DNA from: Pedobacter rhizosphaerae | GTDB taxonomy: Bacteria; Bacteroidota; Bacteroidia; Sphingobacteriales; Sphingobacteriaceae | Reading direction: 5' to 3' | Assembly (NCBI RefSeq): GCF_900111155.1 | Contig: NZ_FOGG01000006.1 | Location: 62,001 to 126,000, forward strand | Length of the DNA stretch: 64,000 nt | Shown: positions 1 to 8,096 of the stretch, piece by piece | Numbering within the stretch: the stretch's first letter is position 1 | Layout: each line of letters opens with the position of its first letter | The notes under the pieces: generated by a model | Told to the model about the DNA's origin: nothing | The model's database searches: none | What the model saw: only the letters and a program-made list of their open reading frames with translations | Made by a program: the position numbers and the translations under genes

Positions 1-570
1 ATATTCCTTATCTGAGCCATAAGAACCATACTCATTTTCAATTTGCACCATCAATACATTTCCACCATGATTAACCTGTAAAGCAGCCAGCTGCTTCCCT
101 ACTTCGTTAATATACTTCCTATATTCTTCGAGGTATTGTTTTTCTCTACTTCTAACTACTAAACCCTTTTCATTTTGCAGCCAATAAGGATAACCACCGA
201 ACTCCCACTCTGCACATACATACGGGCTTGGGCGCAAGATTACCCAAAGGCCTTCCTCGGCTGCAATTTTTACAAATTCGGCTATGTTGTTATTACCCGA
301 AAAATCAAACTGATCTTTTTGAGGTTCGTGTAAGTTCCAGAAAACGTAGGTACCAATGGTATTTAAGCCCATCGCCTTGGCCATTTTCATTCGATCTCTC
401 CAGGCTTCTTTAGGTACCCGCGGGTAATGCAATTCTCCCGAAATAATTTGGAAAGGTTTTCCATCCAGCAGGAAATCATTATCTCCCAATTTAAACTCGT
501 GTGCTTTCTTCTGACTAAAAGCCAGCATAGAGAAACACATTGCAATTGTTAATAAGATATTTTTTTTCAT
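1..570 (-). CDS. GH35 beta-galactosidase, N-terminal part (cut by window edge)
   Basis: The frame is open from ATG at 570 to base 1, giving 190 residues of a longer protein. A lipid-free signal peptide (MKKNILLTIAMCFSMLAFSQ) is followed by the GH35 fold start: DGKPFQIISGELHYPRVP, then NTIGTYVFWNLHEP. Near the edge is VQIENEYGSYG, which carries the acid/base Glu of GH35 in the NE pair. GH35 enzymes release terminal beta-linked galactose, here probably in the periplasm. It is the last visible gene of the minus-strand enzyme operon, 116 nt after the GH43 gene. In this context (GH127, GH105, DUF2264, NAHGGG-type GH43) it probably removes galactose from arabinogalactan-type chains. The family is certain from the motifs; linkage specificity is inferred. 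Confidence 0.9.
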   Translation of the reverse strand, partial: MKKNILLTIAMCFSMLAFSQKKAHEFKLGDNDFLLDGKPFQIISGELHYPRVPKEAWRDRMKMAKAMGLNTIGTYVFWNLHEPQKDQFDFSGNNNIAEFVKIAAEEGLWVILRPSPYVCAEWEFGGYPYWLQNEKGLVVRSREKQYLEEYRKYINEVGKQLAALQVNHGGNVLMVQIENEYGSYGSDKEY

Positions 571-686
571 AGATATTGAGTTGTTAAATGATTCATATTC
601 TAATTTTTTGAGACAAAGCATCCCCTATCCACTCATTTTTGAGTAGTTCAAAGAACTTTATGAAGAAATTCTATTGTTTTCTGGCT

Positions 687-1823
687 TTATTTAAAAACGC
701 TTAAGTTCCATTTGTCCATCCACCTGATTTTGATCTTATCACCTTCAAAATGTATTGGTAACCATAAATAACGGCCATCTATAGCATCCTTCGGCTCCCA
801 TTTATCAGCCATAAAAATAAATTGGCCAGGTTTACCAGGTGCAGGCAACACATGTGTGCTTTGCCCTCCAAAAGTTTTGTTTGCCCCTTCTCCTTCACAA
901 GGATTTCCCATAAAAGTCCATGGCCCCCAAATAGAACTTGCCTTAAACCATCTTGCCGGATTTGGTGCCCAGCCCGTACATCCCGATCCGACCATATAGT
1001 AGACACCATCTTTTTTGAAGAGTGCAGGTGCCTCTGTTTGTTGCCCTACATAAATGCGAATAAACTTTCCGGTATGACTGAGGTAATCTGGCGTTAGCTC
1101 TGCCAAATGCAGGGTAAAATTCTCTTCAGAAGAAAATACATGATAAGCCTTACCGTCATCATCTACAAAAACAGTCATATCCCTGGCCATCTGACCGCCT
1201 GGCAGGTCTCTACAAAAAAAACCATCAACCTTATCTTTAGGTTGTTCACAGTTTACCTTTTCCGTTTCAGGCGTTCCTACGGCGTAAAAGGGCTGTTTAC
1301 CGGCATTTGGGCGGTAGCTTTTAATAAATGTGTAAGGTCCGGTTGCTTTATCAGCAACTGCAACTCCCGTACGGGCAGCTGCGTAACCTTTACCCAAAAG
1401 CTCCAAATGGAACCACATTACAAATTTCTTCGTTTTCTTGTTGTAAACTACTTTCGGTCTTTCTATGATAGAACCTTTGGCAATATCACTGCTCGGATCA
1501 TTCACTACAGCAAGTGCAATCCCCTCATCTTTCCAGTTGTATAAATCTTTAGAAAAGTAGCAGTGTACGCCCACCTGAGCTGTATTACCCAGTTCACCAG
1601 CCACTTTGTGCTCTCCAAACCAATAGTAAACGCCCTTAACATTTACAATTCCTCCGCCATGGGCATTGATGTGTACTCCTTTATCATCCTTCCAGATTTG
1701 ACCCGGATTAAAATCGGTATAGGTTTGGGCATTTGTTTGAAGGCCAAAACCAACAAACATGATTATTAATCCCATTAGGTTACGGCTAGCTGTTGTCATT
1801 TTTTGATATCTATATAATTTCAA
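687..1823 (-). CDS. GH43 glycoside hydrolase of the NAHGGG type (subfamily 24/34-like)
   Basis: This is a five-bladed propeller hydrolase of about 378 aa with an N-terminal signal (ending LQTNAQ). The first blade reads HINAHGGGIVNVKGVYYWFG. That replaces the usual GH43 catalytic-base ADPS motif and is characteristic, as I recall it, of GH43_24 exo-beta-1,3-galactanases and GH43_34 arabinofuranosidases. ERPKVVYN and TEAPALF mark later blades; the acidic residue in TEAPA is the likely proton donor. A second start nine residues in (MTTAS, 1799) fits the signal peptide equally well. It lies 7 nt after the DUF2264 gene, so it is co-transcribed. Likely role: exo-attack on the galactan backbone or release of arabinofuranose in type II arabinogalactan. 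The subfamily cannot be settled by eye. Confidence 0.8.
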   Translation of the reverse strand: MKLYRYQKMTTASRNLMGLIIMFVGFGLQTNAQTYTDFNPGQIWKDDKGVHINAHGGGIVNVKGVYYWFGEHKVAGELGNTAQVGVHCYFSKDLYNWKDEGIALAVVNDPSSDIAKGSIIERPKVVYNKKTKKFVMWFHLELLGKGYAAARTGVAVADKATGPYTFIKSYRPNAGKQPFYAVGTPETEKVNCEQPKDKVDGFFCRDLPGGQMARDMTVFVDDDGKAYHVFSSEENFTLHLAELTPDYLSHTGKFIRIYVGQQTEAPALFKKDGVYYMVGSGCTGWAPNPARWFKASSIWGPWTFMGNPCEGEGANKTFGGQSTHVLPAPGKPGQFIFMADKWEPKDAIDGRYLWLPIHFEGDKIKIRWMDKWNLSVFK

Positions 1824-1830
1824 TTATTTT

Positions 1831-3078
1831 CTACTTTAAATTAGCACTGTGATCATTAGGAAAATCTTCCCCGCTCCAAATCTTTTGGGCACTCCACCGG
1901 GCAGCAGGCCCCGACCAAAACTGATCGCTTTCTGGCAAACCTAGTGGAAGAAATATATTGGTACAGATATAGGGACTCCCCTGATTGTTATAAAAATCGC
2001 CAAGGTTGGGTTGTTCGCCATACAAACCAATGGTTAACCAACCATTTTTATAAGTAGTTGGGCTTTCGAGGGTTTTTCTGATGACTGCTGTTAGCGCACA
2101 ACGTACCTGCTCAGGACTTAGTTGCTTTGGCAACGCTTTCCTCCAGGCCATATCGGCGAGGTGATGAAAAGCCGCACCGCGATAAACGATTGACCGGCCT
2201 GTTGCAGGATAAGTTCCATCCGCATTGATTAATCTCTCCTGAATGATCGCATAACGCTCGTTGCGTTTTTTAATCTTGTCAAACATAGTATTATAAGCAG
2301 TCGTTTTCTTGCCAATTATGTCTACCAAAGCTGCTAAATATGGATGAATAACATAGCTGTTGTAGTAGTCAAAAGCATAACTTGTGCCATCCGAATACAT
2401 GCCATCGCCCACATACCACTGTTCTAATTGCTGCAAGGCATAATCTACACGCATAGGATCCCAATCAAAGCCATATTTGGCCAGAAAAGCTTCATTCATA
2501 GCAGAAAAGAGCAACCAGTTAGAAAATACAGGTTTAAACTGGCGCGTGGTTTGAATAGATTTAACCAGTAACTGTTGATTTTTCTTTCCGATGTTTTCCC
2601 ATAACCATGGTGCACGCACAAATGCATAGGCTACATAAGAAGCATCTACCAATTGCTGCCCGCCAATATTAAAATTCATAAAGTCTTTGGCATTAGAATC
2701 TAAAGCATTACTGATACCTTTTACGGCCCAGTCACGGTATTTTTTCCGTAAGGCAACCTCTTCGGCAGAACCTCCTTCTAATTGTAACCAAGGGGCTATT
2801 CCACTTAAAACACGACCTAAAACCTCCACATATTGCACTTTTATGCGGTGCTCTTTATTATCAATATGCACAGAAGTAACCTTGGGCATTGCTATTCTCA
2901 AACTATCTTGAGCAAGGTTATACAATACAGGCTTCACCATCTTATCCATTTGCTGTAACCAGAACTGCCTGTCGCTTAGCGCTTCTTGTTTTTTAGCTAC
3001 TTTACGTTTCTGTGCGAATACTCCCATTGAAAGTAAAAGCATTGCTAAAATTACGTATGTACTTTTTCTCATCATCAT
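1831..3078 (-). CDS. DUF2264 protein, putative GH154-type beta-glucuronidase
   Basis: The protein is 415 aa with a signal peptide (ending GVFAQ) and the DUF2264 hallmark VLGRVLSGIAPWLQLEG near residue 90. It also has the helical-toroid features FNIGGQQLVDAS and SDGTSYAFDYYNSYVIHP, with an acidic DGMYSDG segment. From memory, DUF2264 proteins of Bacteroides arabinogalactan loci were assigned to GH154 with exo-beta-glucuronidase activity; I could not check this. The frame can be read from a TTG at 3081, but ATG at 3078 is preferred because it overlaps the GH105 stop as TGATG (translational coupling). Two more in-frame ATGs follow directly. Neighbouring GH105 and the BNR propeller both point to uronic-acid-capped side chains. 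The family is secure; activity is inferred. Confidence 0.8.
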   Translation of the reverse strand: MMMRKSTYVILAMLLLSMGVFAQKRKVAKKQEALSDRQFWLQQMDKMVKPVLYNLAQDSLRIAMPKVTSVHIDNKEHRIKVQYVEVLGRVLSGIAPWLQLEGGSAEEVALRKKYRDWAVKGISNALDSNAKDFMNFNIGGQQLVDASYVAYAFVRAPWLWENIGKKNQQLLVKSIQTTRQFKPVFSNWLLFSAMNEAFLAKYGFDWDPMRVDYALQQLEQWYVGDGMYSDGTSYAFDYYNSYVIHPYLAALVDIIGKKTTAYNTMFDKIKKRNERYAIIQERLINADGTYPATGRSIVYRGAAFHHLADMAWRKALPKQLSPEQVRCALTAVIRKTLESPTTYKNGWLTIGLYGEQPNLGDFYNNQGSPYICTNIFLPLGLPESDQFWSGPAARWSAQKIWSGEDFPNDHSANLK

Positions 3079-4235
3079 CAATTGTTTTTCTGTTCCAGGA
3101 ATCTATACATTTCGCAGCCAGCCAATAGAAATGCACCCACTCCAAAATTGGCTGTAGAATTTGCATCTACCACCTGTCCTGGAATTGCTTTTTCTCCTAT
3201 AGGCTGCACATAACCAATTTTACCATTACTTTGAAGGGCAGTATGAGTTAAATATGTCCAACCCTTTTGGGCTGCTGGCAGAAAGGCTTTCTCTTTCAGA
3301 TATCCGTTATTGATTCCCCAAAGTAGGCCATAAGTAAAAAAGGCTGTCCCGCTGGTTTCGGGCCCCGGGGCATGTTGTGCATCTAACATACTTCTGGTCC
3401 AATACCCCTCCCTTTGCTGACTTTTTACGATAGCCTTAGCCATATCGATGTATTTGCTTAAAAATTCTTTGTAATGCGGGTCAGTTTTAGGTAAATCCTG
3501 AAGCACTTTGGCCAACCCGGCAAATACCCATCCATCGCCCCTTGCCCAAAAATCTTTCATCCCGTTTACACTTTTGTGTTTAGGATAAACATACTTGGCA
3601 TCACGGTAATATAATTTGGCCTCCTTATCATACATGATGCTGTTGGCGTAAGTAAAATATGCATACAATTTATCCAGGTATTTCGTGTCACCAGTTGTTT
3701 TATAGAGTTTAGTCATTACCGGCATCACCATGTATAAACCATCTGCCCACCACCAATAATCGTTATTTGGAGTACTCATTTCATACTCCATCACCTGTTT
3801 GGCACGGGCAATTTTATAATCTTTTGGATCTAAATGGTAGAGATCAATGTAGGTTTGAAAGCAAATCTGCCAATCGCCAAAAAGCACATGATCATCCGTT
3901 TCGCCATAATTGTATTTCCATTTGGATGGATCGTTAGATTTGGCTCCCATCCATTGATTATGATCGGCCCAATCTTCCGAATACTTTTTATAGGCCGGGT
4001 TTTTAGTCAACTTAAAAATCTCCATATTTCCGGTATGATAGGCCGCATGATCCCAGAAAGCCCTGTCCTGGGGTTTATTATTTTCTTGCCAGTAGGTATT
4101 CACTTTGTTGATGGTAGCCAATACTGCTTCTTTCGTTTGCGCCACAACCACCTGCGAAAGCAGTAATAAGGCCATGGTCAAAACAAATAATGACTTAAAA
4201 TGATAGGATCGGTATTCTTTCATGTTGTGGTTCAA
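3078..4235 (-). CDS. GH105 unsaturated glucuronyl/galacturonyl hydrolase (GH88/105 family)
   Basis: The protein is 385 aa with a signal peptide (ending QVVVAQ) and an (alpha/alpha)6 toroid. Family landmarks are WWWADGLYMVMPVM (about residue 160), FWARGDGWVFAGLAKVL with the RGDGW motif (about 230), and the GPETSGTAFFTYGLLWG signature near residue 290. GH105 enzymes hydrate delta-4,5-unsaturated uronyl residues left by polysaccharide lyases and release the sugar. That implies a lyase acts upstream on the same glycan; the BNR_4 propeller two genes upstream is a candidate. The stop codon overlaps the next gene's ATG (TGATG). The gene starts 15 nt after GH127. An alternative start at the fifth residue is possible. 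Confidence 0.88.
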   Translation of the reverse strand: MNHNMKEYRSYHFKSLFVLTMALLLLSQVVVAQTKEAVLATINKVNTYWQENNKPQDRAFWDHAAYHTGNMEIFKLTKNPAYKKYSEDWADHNQWMGAKSNDPSKWKYNYGETDDHVLFGDWQICFQTYIDLYHLDPKDYKIARAKQVMEYEMSTPNNDYWWWADGLYMVMPVMTKLYKTTGDTKYLDKLYAYFTYANSIMYDKEAKLYYRDAKYVYPKHKSVNGMKDFWARGDGWVFAGLAKVLQDLPKTDPHYKEFLSKYIDMAKAIVKSQQREGYWTRSMLDAQHAPGPETSGTAFFTYGLLWGINNGYLKEKAFLPAAQKGWTYLTHTALQSNGKIGYVQPIGEKAIPGQVVDANSTANFGVGAFLLAGCEMYRFLEQKNN

Positions 4236-4250
4236 TGGGTAGTTTAAATA

Positions 4251-6629
4251 TTACTTTAACAGCCTAACTTCGTAAATACTGGCTGTTTCACTATTCTTAT
4301 CGGCTTCAAATCTGATATTTATCGTTTTTCCGCTTTCTAATAATTCTTTAGCAATGGGATAAGTCCGGCTGTAAAAAACGTCGCCTAAATCAGTAGTCAA
4401 TTTCACCTCGGCAACCACTTTACCATTAACCAGAATTTTAAAGCTTCGGCCTGTCTCTTTTCCATAATAGGTGATTTGAACAGCTTTTGCCAGATTTTCC
4501 TTATTGTTTAATTCGTAAGAAAACCAGGTATTACTACTTCTCCAGTGTTTATTTTTAAAAGTTCCACTGTTAGATTGATCAGACTTGAATTGATGATCTA
4601 CCTCTGGTTGCTGTTCGCCTGGAAAGACCACATCTACGGTATTCGCTGCCACTTTCAACTTTTCATCTTCATCAGCTGCTAAGCGCCCTTTCAACTCCTC
4701 CAGCCCTTTTTCTGTTGCTACAGGCCAATAAATCATGTACCGGCTATCATGGATTTTATAAAAGGGAATCAATTCCAGTGTTGATTTCGACTTTGGATAG
4801 ATAAAAGCTGCCATACTGTAGGCAGATTGCTTGCCATTGATTTGGGTAATCTGCTTTGAAATCGTATTTGCATCACCAATCAAAACCGGCGCATCTTGCA
4901 AGTCGTACTGTTTACCTTTTGCGATGTGCCCCATTCGGGAATCATCTGCATATAAGCCCGCTAAATCATCATTTCCTGTTTTGGCGGCAAGTACAATTGG
5001 CCCCTTTAATACTGCATAATAAGCAGATTTATCTGGCATTTGCGCCAGTTCAAGGTGCATCGGAAGCAGAACCTTCACCTGATCGCCATTTTTCCACAGG
5101 CGATTGATTTTGATATAGCCATCCGCTGATTGAGACGCTGCAATCAATTGATTATTCACTAAAACCTTAAACCCATCGGCAGCAACCCAATTGGGCTTGC
5201 GGATATGGAGTGCTAACTGAACTGGTTTCTTTGCATTAATCAGCAGGCTGGTTTCTTCTGATTCGGGAAACTGGGTAGTTTGAGTAACTTTAATGCCTTT
5301 CTCCTTCCAGTCTAAAGTAGAAGGAATAAACAGATTTACAAACAGTGCATTATCCTTATGGGCATAAATGAGCTCATTGTATTTAGCGTGATTTTCAATT
5401 CCACTGCCTACACAGCACCAAAAACTGGTTTGGGCTTGCGAATAAACACGGTAATGATTCGGTCGCATTGGGGTAAAATATACAAAGCCACCATGAGGAT
5501 TCTGAGAAGAAAGAATGTGATTATAAAGCGTGCGCTCGTAATAATCCAGATAACTTGCAGCGCCTTCGGCTTCATATAAAAGCTTAGTCAGTTTTAACAT
5601 GTTATAACTGTTGCAGGTTTCAGGTCCTTCTACACTGCTAATCATGGTAGAAAAATCATCCGATGGATTAAAATGCTCTCTAACACTATTGCCCCCTATC
5701 GCAGTTGTACGGTTACCCACTACTGTTTGCCAAAAAAAATGAGCTGCCTGTTGATAATCCTTGTCATGATTAAGCATTGCAATACGCTCAAAACCAATTA
5801 CTTTCGGAATTTGTGTATTGGCATGCAAGCCATTAAGTTTGTCTTTTTGTTTTACTAATGGGTTTAAAATCCGCTGATCGGAGAACTGGTAAGCCAGCTT
5901 AAGCATACGCTTGTCTTTGGTAATGGCATATACATCTGCAAAGACCTCATTTAATCCGCCATGTTCAGAAATTAACATTTTTTGAATCTGCTCATCAGTT
6001 AATTTGGCTGTTAACCATACAAACCAATTCGAAAAATCTATCAACATCGCTTTAGCTAAGGTATTGTCGGTATATAACCAGGCATCTCTCAACCCTCCGT
6101 ATATTTTATGGATATTGTACAGGGGCACCCATTTTTTATTGAGATCGAAGCTACCTGCCTTGATATTTCCATTGGCTACATGGGTCCACATTGCAGCGCC
6201 TCCCGGCACGCCACCGAGGTAACCGTTCTTATTCGCATCCTGACAGCTCTTGAGCCTTGTAAGTACGTACTGAATTTTATCCCCTACTCTTTTATCACCA
6301 GTAGACGCATACATGAGCGACAAGGCAGAAAGATAGTGGCCTGCCATGTGCCCATGTAGTCCTGTAGATTCCCAATTGGGATAGTTTGACGCATTGGTTT
6401 TCAAACCGGCCTCCTTTAAGTAAGGTGCCAGCAATCTATCTGCATCAAGCGCAAGAATATATTTTAAATCTGTTTGTTCGGCTTCTTTAAAAACACCAGG
6501 CAGCAATTTGACCTGCTGTGGCTGAAACAGCAATTTAGCCTGTTCTTGAGCACTAGCCTCGTCTGGCTGATTAAAAATCAAACCCAGGGTCAATAGCAAA
6601 CAAATCTTTTTATATACGCTCATTTTCAT
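4251..6629 (-). CDS. GH127 beta-L-arabinofuranosidase (DUF1680 family)
   Basis: About 792 aa from ATG at 6629. The frame is open further upstream, but those 42 codons overlap the preceding gene and lack a signal peptide, whereas MKMSVYKK starts a good one (ending EASAQ). The metal/catalytic set of GH127 is complete: Glu337 and Cys339 in GPETC, and the Cys405-Cys406 pair in SFWCCVGSGIENH. In the family, one Cys of the pair is the nucleophile and the others bind zinc. The helical toroid (NYPNWESTGLHGHMAGHYLSA) is followed by beta-sandwich domains. The reaction is release of beta-L-arabinofuranose, found on AGPs, extensins and pectic chains. The gap to the upstream gene is 11 nt, so it is in the operon. 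At 792 residues it is longer than the minimal family because of a C-terminal sandwich ending in KLLESGKTINIRFE. Confidence 0.9.
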   Translation of the reverse strand: MKMSVYKKICLLLTLGLIFNQPDEASAQEQAKLLFQPQQVKLLPGVFKEAEQTDLKYILALDADRLLAPYLKEAGLKTNASNYPNWESTGLHGHMAGHYLSALSLMYASTGDKRVGDKIQYVLTRLKSCQDANKNGYLGGVPGGAAMWTHVANGNIKAGSFDLNKKWVPLYNIHKIYGGLRDAWLYTDNTLAKAMLIDFSNWFVWLTAKLTDEQIQKMLISEHGGLNEVFADVYAITKDKRMLKLAYQFSDQRILNPLVKQKDKLNGLHANTQIPKVIGFERIAMLNHDKDYQQAAHFFWQTVVGNRTTAIGGNSVREHFNPSDDFSTMISSVEGPETCNSYNMLKLTKLLYEAEGAASYLDYYERTLYNHILSSQNPHGGFVYFTPMRPNHYRVYSQAQTSFWCCVGSGIENHAKYNELIYAHKDNALFVNLFIPSTLDWKEKGIKVTQTTQFPESEETSLLINAKKPVQLALHIRKPNWVAADGFKVLVNNQLIAASQSADGYIKINRLWKNGDQVKVLLPMHLELAQMPDKSAYYAVLKGPIVLAAKTGNDDLAGLYADDSRMGHIAKGKQYDLQDAPVLIGDANTISKQITQINGKQSAYSMAAFIYPKSKSTLELIPFYKIHDSRYMIYWPVATEKGLEELKGRLAADEDEKLKVAANTVDVVFPGEQQPEVDHQFKSDQSNSGTFKNKHWRSSNTWFSYELNNKENLAKAVQITYYGKETGRSFKILVNGKVVAEVKLTTDLGDVFYSRTYPIAKELLESGKTINIRFEADKNSETASIYEVRLLK

Positions 6630-6640
6630 CCTATATAAAA

Positions 6641-7975
6641 CTAAGGTTTCCATTGCAAAACCTGTACAGCTGTAGGTGCAATATCTGCTTTTCCCTCCCC
6701 ATCTACCTGGGTTACTTTTTGTACAAATAAGTTTAAAATCGATTTTGTATCCCAAAGGGTGGTATCAAAACTTGGCTCCCAATCTCCAACCGATAAGCCG
6801 GTAAGGTCTTTAATTTCCCAGTTATTTTGATCAATAGACTTGTTAATGGCTAAGGATACCCTATTTCCTCGCTCCAGATCCCTGAACACTATGGCAACGG
6901 CCTGTTTTCCATTCTTTCTCCAGGAAATGATTTGAGGCCTCGAAATCGGAATCTTTTTGGTTCCTCCCCCGCTTAGCGAGAAAGGTGTTTTTCTAAAGTT
7001 GGCCGTTAAATTTTTCCAACCCCTGGCATTTTTATAAACGATTTGATATTGTGGTATGGCAGTATTCGCATTGCGCCAATAAGTAGCAATAAAAATTCCT
7101 CCCTCCCCATCGGCATACATGGAGGTTTGATTGATGAGCTCACTTTTCTGAGGAATGTTAAGCAAATATTCTGCATTTCCCTTATTAATAGGTAACTGAT
7201 ATTTTTCTCCATTGGATTTTTGCCAGGTTTTACCTCCATCCAATGACCGCGCATAACACATATCATGATTACTCGCAATATCTGGTGATTCTCGCCAAAC
7301 CCAGGAAATATGCAAGGTGCCATTTTTATCAATGGTGGTTTGCCAGTAGGCATTTCTTTCGCCTTGCCCATCAATGAGATTATCTTGTACCCTTGACCAG
7401 GTTTTGGTTTGCAAGCTATACCGGTTAATCATCATGTTTCCATTACCAGACCCACCATCCCGGTAAAAAAAGAGCAGATCGCCACTTTTTAGGCGGTAAA
7501 ACTCCGGGTAAGTTACATTACCCTCCTTTTGATTTACCATACTTAACCGTTTCCCCAGTTGCAATGACCCAGGAGCAATGCCAACAGCATAGTTTAAAGG
7601 ATTGTTGTGCTGCCCCCACGCTACATGAATAAAACCTCCCCCATCTACCATTATACTAATAGATTTATGTGCATCGGTCGCATCCCCCTTATAAGGTGTA
7701 GGCTGTATTTTCCAATTCTGGGCATTACTTTTTCGTTTGGCCAATACTACCTGTTGGTTTTCATCATAGTAGGCTGCATATTGAAAGCCCTGGTGACTAA
7801 CTAAAGAATTTTTTCTAAAGATGACGGCGTTGACGGAATTTTTTGCCCAACCATTTTGAGCAATGGTTACCAAATTACCCTCCTGTGCCTGGCAGGAAAA
7901 ACCCCAAACCATTAAACTCAGCATGCATGCATACTGCCATTTAGCTTTAATACTATTGAATATTGAATTGCTCAA
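6641..7975 (-). CDS. BNR_4 seven-bladed propeller enzyme (GH145/PL-like candidate)
   Basis: The protein is 444 aa with a signal peptide (ending FSCQAQ). Repeated BNR blades are visible: ATDAHKSISIMVDGGGFIHV, NAYWQTTIDKNGTLHISW, ARSLDGGKTWQK, and EIKDLTGLSVGDWEPSFD. The DAHKSISI/VAWGQHN pair puts conserved His residues in the central pocket. BNR_4 proteins include alpha-L-rhamnosidases (GH145) and lyases (PL25-type) with this fold. As first enzyme gene behind the HTCS, beside GH105, GH127 and DUF2264, it could remove rhamnose capping glucuronic acid or cleave that linkage. The fold is confident; hydrolase versus lyase is not decidable here. A 22-bp-spaced direct repeat lies 44-77 bp upstream of its start. 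Confidence 0.72.
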   Translation of the reverse strand: MSNSIFNSIKAKWQYACMLSLMVWGFSCQAQEGNLVTIAQNGWAKNSVNAVIFRKNSLVSHQGFQYAAYYDENQQVVLAKRKSNAQNWKIQPTPYKGDATDAHKSISIMVDGGGFIHVAWGQHNNPLNYAVGIAPGSLQLGKRLSMVNQKEGNVTYPEFYRLKSGDLLFFYRDGGSGNGNMMINRYSLQTKTWSRVQDNLIDGQGERNAYWQTTIDKNGTLHISWVWRESPDIASNHDMCYARSLDGGKTWQKSNGEKYQLPINKGNAEYLLNIPQKSELINQTSMYADGEGGIFIATYWRNANTAIPQYQIVYKNARGWKNLTANFRKTPFSLSGGGTKKIPISRPQIISWRKNGKQAVAIVFRDLERGNRVSLAINKSIDQNNWEIKDLTGLSVGDWEPSFDTTLWDTKSILNLFVQKVTQVDGEGKADIAPTAVQVLQWKP

Positions 7976-8018
7976 CTTTTTATATTTGGTTTTCGAAGTA
8001 CACCAATTTTAAGCTCAT

Positions 8019-8052
8019 TTATAGGGGGCTGAATAACATTTTAAGGGGGGCT
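8019..8052. promoter_or_regulatory. Candidate HTCS operator: direct repeat spaced 22 bp
   Basis: Two 12-mers, TTATAGGGGGCT (8019-8030) and TTAAGGGGGGCT (8041-8052), match at 10 of 12 positions and lie 22 bp apart on the same face of the helix. They sit between the HTCS stop (8097) and the start of the enzyme operon (7975). A run of five to six G is exceptional in this AT-rich spacer. AraC-type HTCS output domains bind direct repeats with this sort of spacing. The regulator encoded just upstream is the obvious candidate. No clear -7 box was found below it. Confidence 0.4.
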
Positions 8053-8096
8053 ATTTAATAAAATATGTTTTTTTTACCTTTTAAACCTTGTTTTAA

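Noticed and set aside
3079-3081. TTG as start of the DUF2264 gene
   Set aside because: Three ATGs follow at once and the first forms a TGATG overlap with GH105.
6630-6755. 42 extra codons at the start of the GH127 frame
   Set aside because: They overlap the upstream propeller gene, and the signal peptide begins only at 6629.
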